This document shows positions 39,660 through 48,099 of a stretch of DNA of 64,000 bases, piece by piece (positions within the stretch are counted from its first letter, which is position 1; each line of letters begins with the position of its first letter). The notes below the pieces were generated by a model that made no database searches, was not told the DNA's origin, and saw only the letters and a program-made list of their open reading frames with translations. The DNA lies in contig JAOUDZ010000004.1 of assembly GCA_029858965.1 (NCBI GenBank), positions 1 through 64,000 of the forward strand, read 5' to 3'. Made by a program: the position numbers and the translations under genes. Source of the stretch: Cyclobacteriaceae bacterium (GTDB lineage Bacteria > Bacteroidota > Bacteroidia > Cytophagales > Cyclobacteriaceae).

Positions 39660-40877
39660 ATGTGGTTGATGAAACTGGCCTGGAAGAATATGTGGCGAAA
39701 CCGTAACCGCACAGCCATTACTATCGCTGCCATTTTCTTTGCAGTAATATTATCGGTGGTCACCAGCAGTTTGCAGGATGGTGTATTCGACAACCTTATC
39801 AAAAATGTAGTAAGCTTCTACAGTGGTTATGTGCAGGTGCATAAGCAGGGTTACTGGGACGAGCGCATCCTCGATAATACTTTTGCGCAGTCCGGTGCGG
39901 TTGAACGCAAGATACTCCAGCAAAAAAATATATCGGACATAGCGCCCCGGTTGGAATCTTTTGCACTGGCATCCTCAGAAGAAACTACCAAGGGTTGTAT
40001 GGTAACGGGCATCTCCCCGGAAGAAGAAAATAGAATCACTGACCTTCAGCGGCGGGTAGTCGCTGGGGAATACCTGACAGCAGATGACAGGAGCGTGCTT
40101 GTGGGGCAGGGTCTTGCCAGCCGCCTGGGCCTTCAATTGCATGATACTTTGGTGCTTATCGGTCAGGGATACCACGGAGCGACTGCAGCCGGAAAATATC
40201 CCATCAAAGGGATTCTGAAATTTGGTTCACCGGATTTAAATGATCAATCGCTCTTTCTCTCCTTACCAGCCGCACAGGAATTCTACAGTGCCGAAAGTAT
40301 GCTTACGTCGTATGTCCTGGCGCTAAGAAACCCAGCCAGCCTTGTTGGGACTGCCGATGGGGTCCGCGCTGCCATTGGCAATACTTACGAAACGATGACC
40401 TGGGAGGAAATGATGCCGGAAATAATACAGCACATCCGTACTGACAAAGGAAGTATGTACATCATTCAGGGTATCTTATACATGCTGATATGCTTTGGTA
40501 TCATCGGCACTTTACTGATGATGATGGTAGAACGCAAATATGAAATGGGCATGTTGGTAGCGCTTGGGATGAAGAAGATAAAGCTCATGCAGTTGCTGTT
40601 GATGGAATCGGTATTGACGGTGATCAGTGGGTGCGTATTTGGTATTATGGCCAGTGTTCCTATCGTGTACTACCTATACAAATATCCCATACGCTTTACG
40701 GGAGAAATGGCGAAGGTCTATGAAGAGTTTGGCTTCGAACCCATTTTCCCCGCATCTAGAGATGTAAATATATTTCTTACACAAGGTGCTATAGTGCTTG
40801 TGTTGGGTTTGCTTCTTTCATTATACCCTATGATAAAGGTAGTACAGCTCGATCCGATAAAGGCCATGAAAAAATAG
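39660..40877 (+). CDS. ABC transporter permease (FtsX), paralogue of 11442..12659
   Basis: LAWKNMWRNRNRTAITIAAIFFAVILSVVTSSLQ; FYSGYVQVHKQGYWDERILDNTF matches FYTGYIQIHKNGYWDDKVIDNSF. Confidence 0.93.
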   Translation: MWLMKLAWKNMWRNRNRTAITIAAIFFAVILSVVTSSLQDGVFDNLIKNVVSFYSGYVQVHKQGYWDERILDNTFAQSGAVERKILQQKNISDIAPRLESFALASSEETTKGCMVTGISPEEENRITDLQRRVVAGEYLTADDRSVLVGQGLASRLGLQLHDTLVLIGQGYHGATAAGKYPIKGILKFGSPDLNDQSLFLSLPAAQEFYSAESMLTSYVLALRNPASLVGTADGVRAAIGNTYETMTWEEMMPEIIQHIRTDKGSMYIIQGILYMLICFGIIGTLLMMMVERKYEMGMLVALGMKKIKLMQLLLMESVLTVISGCVFGIMASVPIVYYLYKYPIRFTGEMAKVYEEFGFEPIFPASRDVNIFLTQGAIVLVLGLLLSLYPMIKVVQLDPIKAMKK

Positions 40878-40882
40878 CGATT

Positions 40883-42097
40883 ATGAACCTGATCCTGGCA
40901 TGGCGGAATGTATGGCGTAACAAAACGAGGAGCTTTATTATCCTGGCGTCGGTGGCCCTCGGCTTGTTTGCCGGTATTTTTGTTTTAGGATTATACGAAG
41001 GAATGATTCGCGCAAGGGTCCGCACGGTGATCGACACCGAAGTAGCTCACATCCAGATTCATCATCCGAATTTTAAGGACGACTATGATCCCGCATTTAC
41101 CATTGCTGGCCAAGCCCAGGTGAGCGGAGCATTGCGTACCGTAAAAGATATTAAAGCGGTAGCGTACCGATCAATGACGCAGGGCATGCTGGCCACTGCT
41201 ACGGGTAGTGCAGGCGTTCAAATTAATGGTATCATACCCGACGAAGAAAATGCTGTATCAAGCATGAAAAAAAAGATTATTGAAGGGGATGAGTTGGATC
41301 TCAAAAAGAAAAACGGGATCCTGATCGGAAAGAAGTTGGCAGATAAGATGAAACTAAGTATCGGCAATAAGCTTGTACTCACTTTCACGGATCGTGAAAA
41401 CAACATCACGGCTGGCGCTTTTAAGGTCGCAGGGATTTACCAGACGAGCAACAGTCCATTGGACGAGCGAAACGTATTTGTTAATCGGGCTACACTAAAT
41501 TCGTATCTCCTTATTGGCGAAGCGTGCCACGAAATCGCAATTCTGCTAGTCAACGATACAGCGGTAGAAGGTGTGAAGCAATCACTGCAACAGCGATTCC
41601 CTGCGTATTCGATACAAACATGGAGGGAAAACTCACCGGAAACGGACCTGATGGTAAGTACGATTAACCAGTATTCATCCATCATCATCGTCATCATTAT
41701 GATTGCGCTGGCTTTCGGTATAGTCAATACGATGCTGATGTCGGTATTGGAGCGAACACGGGAAATTGGGATGCTCACTGCGTTGGGTATGAACCGAGTC
41801 AAGGTGTTTGTGCTTGTCCTCGCTGAAACTGTAATATTGACCCTCGTGGGCGTTCCGCTTGGATTATTATCCGCCTGGATTACAATTCTTTATTTTTCCA
41901 CCGCTGGAATTGATATTTCCTCTTTTGCTGGGGCGGCCATGTCGGGATTTGGTTTCGGTAGCATTATCTATCCTGAATTTCCAATAGCCAGCCTGCAGAC
42001 CGTCATGATTATCGTCGTAAGCACGGCATTAATTTCGTCTTTGTTTCCTTCAATGAAAGCCATAAAACTTCAACCAGCCGATGCCCTTCGACAATAA
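40883..42097 (+). CDS. ABC transporter permease (FtsX), paralogue of 12672..13886
   Basis: LAWRNVWRNKTRSFIILASVALG; ALAFGIVNTMLMSVLERTREIGMLTALGMN. Confidence 0.93.
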   Translation: MNLILAWRNVWRNKTRSFIILASVALGLFAGIFVLGLYEGMIRARVRTVIDTEVAHIQIHHPNFKDDYDPAFTIAGQAQVSGALRTVKDIKAVAYRSMTQGMLATATGSAGVQINGIIPDEENAVSSMKKKIIEGDELDLKKKNGILIGKKLADKMKLSIGNKLVLTFTDRENNITAGAFKVAGIYQTSNSPLDERNVFVNRATLNSYLLIGEACHEIAILLVNDTAVEGVKQSLQQRFPAYSIQTWRENSPETDLMVSTINQYSSIIIVIIMIALAFGIVNTMLMSVLERTREIGMLTALGMNRVKVFVLVLAETVILTLVGVPLGLLSAWITILYFSTAGIDISSFAGAAMSGFGFGSIIYPEFPIASLQTVMIIVVSTALISSLFPSMKAIKLQPADALRQ

Positions 42098-42108
42098 ACA
42101 GCTTTGTT

Positions 42109-42837
42109 ATGAAAACTGTCATCGATGCCCACAATATCAGCAAGACCTTTAATCCTGAAACCATTCCTGTTTTGGCTGTCGACAAGGTGCATTTGCATCT
42201 CGAAAGGGGAGAGTTTACCGCTTTAGTAGGACCATCCGGTTCCGGGAAAACGACGTTGCTGAATTTGATTGGCGGATTAGACAAGCCCGATACCGGAAAT
42301 ATTCTGATCAATGGTGTAGACATTACGTTACTTTCAGCGAATGCCCTCATTGATTTTCGTTTGCACAACATTGGATTTGTCTTTCAGTCATTCAATCTGA
42401 TCCCTGTACTTACTGCAAAAGAAAACGTAGAATTAATTATGCAATTGCAGCACAGCAAAAGAGCGTCGATTGAAAAGCGGGTGCGTGCACTATTTCAAGA
42501 AATTGGATTGGAAGATAAGATGCAAACACGCCCTGCTCAATTATCCGGTGGGCAACAACAGCGTGTGGCTGTGGCCAGGGCGCTTGCGCCAAAGCCCCAG
42601 TTTGTGCTGGCGGATGAACCTACAGCCAACCTCGATTCGAAATCCGCTGCGAACCTGCTGGATATCATGGCCAAGCTAAACCAGGAGGAAAACATCACGT
42701 TCATATTTTCCACCCACGATGCCAGGGTGATTGAAAGAGCACGGCGTGTGATTACGCTGGTGGATGGACAAATTCACGCTGACACGGCGCACGTGGAAAC
42801 GAACGTGGCCCATGAAGGTTTTTCAACCAACAAATAG
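42109..42837 (+). CDS. ABC transporter ATP-binding protein, paralogue of 13919..14605
   Basis: GPSGSGKTT, LSGGQQQRVAVARAL, FVLADEPTANLD. Confidence 0.96.
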   Translation: MKTVIDAHNISKTFNPETIPVLAVDKVHLHLERGEFTALVGPSGSGKTTLLNLIGGLDKPDTGNILINGVDITLLSANALIDFRLHNIGFVFQSFNLIPVLTAKENVELIMQLQHSKRASIEKRVRALFQEIGLEDKMQTRPAQLSGGQQQRVAVARALAPKPQFVLADEPTANLDSKSAANLLDIMAKLNQEENITFIFSTHDARVIERARRVITLVDGQIHADTAHVETNVAHEGFSTNK

Positions 42838-42874
42838 TTGACGCAATGCCATGACTTCACGACGAAACGGACTG

Positions 42875-45142
42875 TCAGGAATTCTTAGCTATCGTTCGTT
42901 GCTTATACTCAGTCGGAGAGCATCCGAATAACTCTTGAAAGGATGAACTGAAATAGGTTTGACTGTTAAAGCCTACCTTGTATGCAATTTCGGATATATT
43001 GCCCGCTTCTTGACTCAACAGGTCTGCTGCGCGGTGAAGTCTGTAGTTGCGGATAAATGTGGTGGCTGACTGGTTAGTAAGGGCTTTCAGTTTGCGGTGA
43101 ATCTGAGAACGACTCATCGCCAAAGCTTCACCGAGATCTTCAACGCTAAACAATTCGTTATCAATATTTTTCTCAACGACCCTTTTTAACGCCTCGAGGA
43201 ATTTTTGATGAACCGAAGCAACCTTTAACTCCTTGGGCTTCAGCCATGATTCTTGCTGGTATTTCTGCTGTAACTTTTGGCGGATGGCGATGAGGTTTTT
43301 TATCCTTACCTGAAGTTCTGCATCGTCAAACGGTTTAACCAAATAGTCGTCAGCACCTGTCTCTAAACCTTCCAGTTTGTTTTCTCTCGCTGCTTTCGCA
43401 GTTAACAAAATTACAGGTATATGGTTTGTCTTTTCATTAGCTTTCAGATTCTTGCACATTTCGAAACCATCCATCATTGGCATCATCACATCACTAATGA
43501 TCAAATCAGGAATTGATGCCACGGCTTTCTTCATGCCATCGATGCCATCAACAGCTTCAACTATGCTGTAATCGCGTTCAAGAATACTAGCGATAAACGA
43601 CCGGAGGTCACGATTATCCTCTACAATAAGAATTTCAAGGCGGTCGTCTGCTTCTGATTCCGTGACCAAGGCACCATAATCTCTTATCTTGGAAGGCTTA
43701 CTTGTATCTCCGAGTAATTGAATTGGTAATTCGGGTATAGAATCAGCCGTAACGGAAACCATTTTCTCTTCTTCTGTAAGGTAACCTTCATTTAATGGTA
43801 GTAGGACTATAAAGGAGGTTACGCCCAGGTTGCTTTCGACGGATACTTTGCCACGGTGTAACTGAACCAATTCCTTTACCAATGCCAGTCCAATTCCTGT
43901 TCCTTCGTATTGCCTGTTGCTGGCACTATCTACCTGGAAAAACCTGTCGAAGACATAAGGCAACTTGTCTTTAGGAATTCCTTCACCTGTGTTGCTTACC
44001 ACGATGCTTACCATCCCGGTAGTTGATTCCGCACCGACCATTTCTTCTTTTACCTCTACAGCGATCCTTCCGTATTTGGGCGTGAATTTCACCGCGTTGG
44101 CGAGTAGATTCGTTAATATTTTTTGAAGCTTTTCCCTGTCGAAAAACAATTCAATGGGCGTAAAAGAGTCCTGAACACACAGATCTTGACCATTGAAGGT
44201 GATTGCGATTTCTTTCGCGGATGCCAATGATTCAAACTGCGCACTTAGGTTTCCAGCGAACTTCACTATGTCATTTCTTGATGCTTCTATTTTCAGCTCG
44301 CTTGACTCAATTTTGGACAGATCAAGTAACTGATTGATCAGTTGTAGCAGCCGCTGACTATTCCGTTTTATGGTATCACTATCCTTAGGATCAGCTGGTC
44401 TTTTGGGTTCGGATATTTGTTTGTTTACAAGTCCAAGAATGAGCGTAAGAGGAGTTCTGAATTCATGTGAAATGTTAGCAAAAAACCGTGATTTTATTTT
44501 GTCCATTTCCTTCAGTTTCAGGGACTGTTCTTCTAGTTCATTCTTTTTTTGTTCTATGTCCGCATTGAGCTCAGTTATTTTCCCTACGAAATAATACAGG
44601 ATAGCAAAAACAATGCTTGAGACCCCAATAATGTTCATCAGAAATAGTCCGTCAATGAAACCTTCCGACAAATTCTGGTTGACGTAGTCCGGTATAAGGT
44701 CATTAACCAGGTAGGCAATACAGACCAGCAAAATATATGCTGCAAACCAGTAGACAGATTTCTTGACACTATCAAAAAACATGGCACCGGCGGGTGCAAT
44801 AATTGCCCAATACATCACTGCACTACTTGGGACAAATCCACCAAGGCTTATTTGTAGTGCGAATGGCAGGATAAGGATGAGGAATAATTGACTGTTCCTG
44901 AAACTTTTATACTTTTTCGATATGCTGAAACTGATAATGCTTACAATCGATAATAGACCGTAGCAAAAAGGAATTGCACCTGGAATAACAAGGCCGTTAG
45001 CAAAGTATATCAGTCCCCAAAGCAACCCGGCCAGCATGAAAGGCCCCGCCATTACCAGCAAACTGGATTTTTTCAATTTCTCATCATCTCGATCGTCCGG
45101 ATGGTGACCTAAAGCAATGAACTTTTGAAAAATTGAACTCAT
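42875..45142 (-). CDS. Hybrid sensor histidine kinase: TM sensor + HisKA/HATPase + receiver + AraC-type HTH
   Basis: FANISHEFRTPLTLILG, GTGIGLALVKELVQLH, DLIISDVMMPMMDGFEM, C-terminal AraC HTH. Confidence 0.95.
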   Translation of the reverse strand: MSSIFQKFIALGHHPDDRDDEKLKKSSLLVMAGPFMLAGLLWGLIYFANGLVIPGAIPFCYGLLSIVSIISFSISKKYKSFRNSQLFLILILPFALQISLGGFVPSSAVMYWAIIAPAGAMFFDSVKKSVYWFAAYILLVCIAYLVNDLIPDYVNQNLSEGFIDGLFLMNIIGVSSIVFAILYYFVGKITELNADIEQKKNELEEQSLKLKEMDKIKSRFFANISHEFRTPLTLILGLVNKQISEPKRPADPKDSDTIKRNSQRLLQLINQLLDLSKIESSELKIEASRNDIVKFAGNLSAQFESLASAKEIAITFNGQDLCVQDSFTPIELFFDREKLQKILTNLLANAVKFTPKYGRIAVEVKEEMVGAESTTGMVSIVVSNTGEGIPKDKLPYVFDRFFQVDSASNRQYEGTGIGLALVKELVQLHRGKVSVESNLGVTSFIVLLPLNEGYLTEEEKMVSVTADSIPELPIQLLGDTSKPSKIRDYGALVTESEADDRLEILIVEDNRDLRSFIASILERDYSIVEAVDGIDGMKKAVASIPDLIISDVMMPMMDGFEMCKNLKANEKTNHIPVILLTAKAARENKLEGLETGADDYLVKPFDDAELQVRIKNLIAIRQKLQQKYQQESWLKPKELKVASVHQKFLEALKRVVEKNIDNELFSVEDLGEALAMSRSQIHRKLKALTNQSATTFIRNYRLHRAADLLSQEAGNISEIAYKVGFNSQTYFSSSFQELFGCSPTEYKQRTIAKNS

Positions 45143-45195
45143 CTAGAATCTAAGGTATTGATATTTAGAAAGTTAAACAACCTTTTGTTCTTGGG

Positions 45196-45256
45196 CTGCA
45201 ACATTTCTTAATGGTTCTGCAACAACGCTTAATGCGCTGCCACAATGTTTAACGGC
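45196..45256. promoter_or_regulatory. Three ~20-bp direct repeats, candidate operator
   Basis: CTGCAACATTTCTTAATGG (45196), CTGCAACAACGCTTAATGC (45217), CTGCCACAATGTTTAACGG (45237). Confidence 0.7.
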
Positions 45257-45349
45257 TTTGAGACGATAGGAAATGCCGCATGCTTTCGCCCATTCTACCT
45301 TTGCTTTCGTCGATCTAATATTTTTTTGCAACCTAAAAAAGTGTCGGTA

Positions 45350-45856
45350 ATGAAAACAAAAAGAAACATCCTCACAGTAACTCGTCTTAATCGTTTACGT
45401 GCCCAGGGTTATTCTTGTGAGAGTAATGCGCAATTGAGTGAAATGGCATTTGGAATTCGTTTTGCTTATCGTTCATGTGTCATCGTATTGCTTGTGGCCA
45501 CTGCAACCCAGAGTACCGCTGTATTTTCCGTAATGCTCGGTATAGCATTCCTGGGCATCGTCTTGCCAAACCATCCTTTTGATTATGTATATAATTATGC
45601 GTTACGCCACTGGATGAAAAAACCAAAACTGCCGGAGCGGTCTAAACAATTAAAGTTTGCATGTGTAATCGCAACAACATGGCTGGCATCCATTGTCTAT
45701 CTGATGTCTACGATGCATATCACAGTAGCCTTATTGTTGGCAGGCACATTAACGTTTGTTGCTGTGCTTACAAGCACCATAGACTTGTGCGTTCCCTCAC
45801 TTATTTATAATGCCCTTTTTTCTAATAAAGGTGTAACGCCAATAAAGATTCAATAA
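45350..45856 (+). CDS. DUF4395 membrane protein
   Basis: MKTKRNILTVTRLNRLRAQGYSCESNAQLSEMAFGIRFAYRSCV, CVPSLIYNALF. ORF track start 45245. Confidence 0.8.
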   Translation: MKTKRNILTVTRLNRLRAQGYSCESNAQLSEMAFGIRFAYRSCVIVLLVATATQSTAVFSVMLGIAFLGIVLPNHPFDYVYNYALRHWMKKPKLPERSKQLKFACVIATTWLASIVYLMSTMHITVALLLAGTLTFVAVLTSTIDLCVPSLIYNALFSNKGVTPIKIQ

Positions 45857-45883
45857 AGCACTAAACACTAAACACTAATAATC

Positions 45884-46669
45884 ATGAATGCAATAACCAC
45901 AAACAAACCTGAAGTTAACAGGGAGGAGCTTGAACAAAAAGTCAAGAAGATGTACACAGATGTGGCGCTCCATCCGGATGTAACCTATCATTTCGAAATG
46001 GGAAGGGCATTGGCAGAAAGGCTGGGATATCCTGCACTATTGTTGAACGATGTACCGGCTTCAGCCATTGACTCATTTGCCGGTGTTGGCTATTATTTTG
46101 ACCTCGCACAATTACAAAGTGGGGAATATGTAGTCGACCTTGGCAGCGGCTCAGGAATGGATGTTTTTTTTGCTGCACGGCAGGTAGGTGAAAGCGGTGA
46201 GGTAATCGGCATTGACATGACTACCGAACAGCTCAAAAAATCGGAACGGCTCCGGCAGGAATATGGTTTCAAGCAGGTTCAATTCAGAAACAGTTATATC
46301 GAAAGCATCCCGGTGGTTTCCGGTAGCATAGATGTGGTGATCAGCAATGGTGTAATTAATCTTTCAGGTGAAAAGGAAAAGGTATTCAAGGAGGCAGCCC
46401 GGGTTCTCAAACCCGGTGGCCGCATCGCCTTATCAGATATTGTTACGACTGTGAAACTTCCGGAGAACATCAGCTGCAATGCAACGCTGTGGGCTGCTTG
46501 CATTGGTGGTGCAATGCAACATGAGGAGTACTATGCCCTGTTTGAGGCAGCCGGATTGAAGGTAATTGTTACAAAGGAAAATCCTTATGAATTCATTTCA
46601 AATAGCGCCAAAGGTGCTACGAGCGACTACGGCATTAAAAGTGTCTCGGTGCTCGCAGTCAAACAGTAA
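45884..46669 (+). CDS. SAM-dependent methyltransferase (ArsM/UbiE-like)
   Basis: VVDLGSGSGMDVFFAARQVGESGEVIGIDMT, ARVLKPGGRIALSDIV. Confidence 0.9.
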   Translation: MNAITTNKPEVNREELEQKVKKMYTDVALHPDVTYHFEMGRALAERLGYPALLLNDVPASAIDSFAGVGYYFDLAQLQSGEYVVDLGSGSGMDVFFAARQVGESGEVIGIDMTTEQLKKSERLRQEYGFKQVQFRNSYIESIPVVSGSIDVVISNGVINLSGEKEKVFKEAARVLKPGGRIALSDIVTTVKLPENISCNATLWAACIGGAMQHEEYYALFEAAGLKVIVTKENPYEFISNSAKGATSDYGIKSVSVLAVKQ

Positions 46670-46744
46670 TGGAGCGTGGAACAAAACAACGCAAAATAGA
46701 AGCCCAATCATTAATCAATTTTTAACCTTTAAACTTTACAAATT

Positions 46745-47314
46745 ATGAACGAAGTAGCAATCAACTCAATGAATGGAGTTAATGTAGAACAACTATTTGG
46801 AACCATCGATGCAGTAAAATCTGATCCTGAAATCGCATCGTTTAAATTCCGGTCTACTACAAAATGGATCAATGGCGGACATTGCCAAACTGAGATTAAT
46901 GGATTCTATGGAGCAAAGCAAGAAGACACAACTCGGTTAAAACCATTTGTACTGGAAGGGGATGAGCCCGCCGTGCTGCTGGGTGAAAATCACGGGGCAA
47001 ATGCGGTAGAAGCTGTACTTCATGCGTTGGCTTCTTGCCTTTCCGTCGGGATCGTGTACAATGCATCTGCGATGGGCATTAAGATCAACACGTTAACTTT
47101 TGATCTTAACGGTGAAATTGACCTGCATGCTTTCCTGGGTTTATCGGAAGACGTAAGACCGGGCTACAAGAATATCAGCGTAGGGGTCAACCTGAATGCC
47201 GATGCCCCAAAGGAAAAACTGACGGAACTGTTTGAATATGTTCGTAAGACTTCGCCAGTGCTGGATATTGTGTTGAATCCTGTTCCGGTATCATTCAAAT
47301 TGAATGTATCATAA
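46745..47314 (+). CDS. OsmC/Ohr family protein
   Basis: GANAVEAVLHALASCLSVGIVYNASAMGIKINTL, KTSPVLDIVLNPVPV. Confidence 0.9.
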   Translation: MNEVAINSMNGVNVEQLFGTIDAVKSDPEIASFKFRSTTKWINGGHCQTEINGFYGAKQEDTTRLKPFVLEGDEPAVLLGENHGANAVEAVLHALASCLSVGIVYNASAMGIKINTLTFDLNGEIDLHAFLGLSEDVRPGYKNISVGVNLNADAPKEKLTELFEYVRKTSPVLDIVLNPVPVSFKLNVS

Positions 47315-47325
47315 ATCCTCAACTC

Positions 47326-47365
47326 AGTACCGAATAGCACCGTGAAGCTATTCGGTACTTCTTTT
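47326..47365 (+). terminator. Rho-independent terminator after the OsmC gene
   Basis: 13-bp perfect stem AGTACCGAATAGC-ACCGTGAA-GCTATTCGGTACT followed by TCTTTT. Confidence 0.85.
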
Positions 47366-47556
47366 GAAGAACGCTTTCGGCTGTTAGCGGTTATTACAGT
47401 TTTGATGGCGTGCGGGTGTAGAAAATAACGTTGTGTATATCGATGTCCGAAGCAATGAATAGTTCAAAGCGTTCTGTTTAATCTCGAATGCCTTTAAACT
47501 CCTGGTAAAATTATTTACATTCATTCCACCAATCAACTAAACAAAAGCGTACAACT

Positions 47557-47988
47557 ATGGAAGAAATGCATATTAACATCGTGGCTGTAATGGTAGCTGT
47601 GGTAGCCAACTTTTTCCTTGGCTTCCTTTGGTATACGCCATTATTTGGAAAGGCATGGGCGAAAGAAATGGGCTTGGATACAAGTGTTAAGTCATCGGGT
47701 GGACAGATGGCAAAAGGCATGCTCATAATGGTCATCGGCAACTTTTTCCTGGCCTATGTTTTCGCACATAATATTGCAGCCTGGCGCTACGTCCCTGGCA
47801 CCAGCGAAATGTCCATGTTCTCGAACATCATGAGTTCAACAATCTTTACCTGGCTTGGTTTCTACCTGCCCGTCGATTTGGGTACCGTCGCTTGGGAAAA
47901 CAAATCCTGGAAACTGTTCGGCATCAATACGTCATATCACTTCACGATGCTGTTTGTTGCCTCAGCGATTTTGACCTACAAGCAATGA
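47557..47988 (+). CDS. DUF1761 membrane protein
   Basis: ANFFLGFLWYTPLFGKAWAKEMG; four TM helices. Confidence 0.85.
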   Translation: MEEMHINIVAVMVAVVANFFLGFLWYTPLFGKAWAKEMGLDTSVKSSGGQMAKGMLIMVIGNFFLAYVFAHNIAAWRYVPGTSEMSMFSNIMSSTIFTWLGFYLPVDLGTVAWENKSWKLFGINTSYHFTMLFVASAILTYKQ

Positions 47989-48099
47989 TATCTTCGCTGT
48001 AGCCGGTGGCTCTGTTCCTTGATTAAAAGGCTAAAGCACTTGGGTACAAATGTCTACAGCACGCTGTGTCTTTTATTTTAGCAAGAAACGGCTACCACA

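Noticed and set aside
47999-48095. Nested inverted repeats GTAGCCG/CGGCTAC and TAAAAG/CTTTTA between convergent genes
   Set aside because: Probably part of a bidirectional termination region; arms are short and widely spaced, so I do not claim a separate element.
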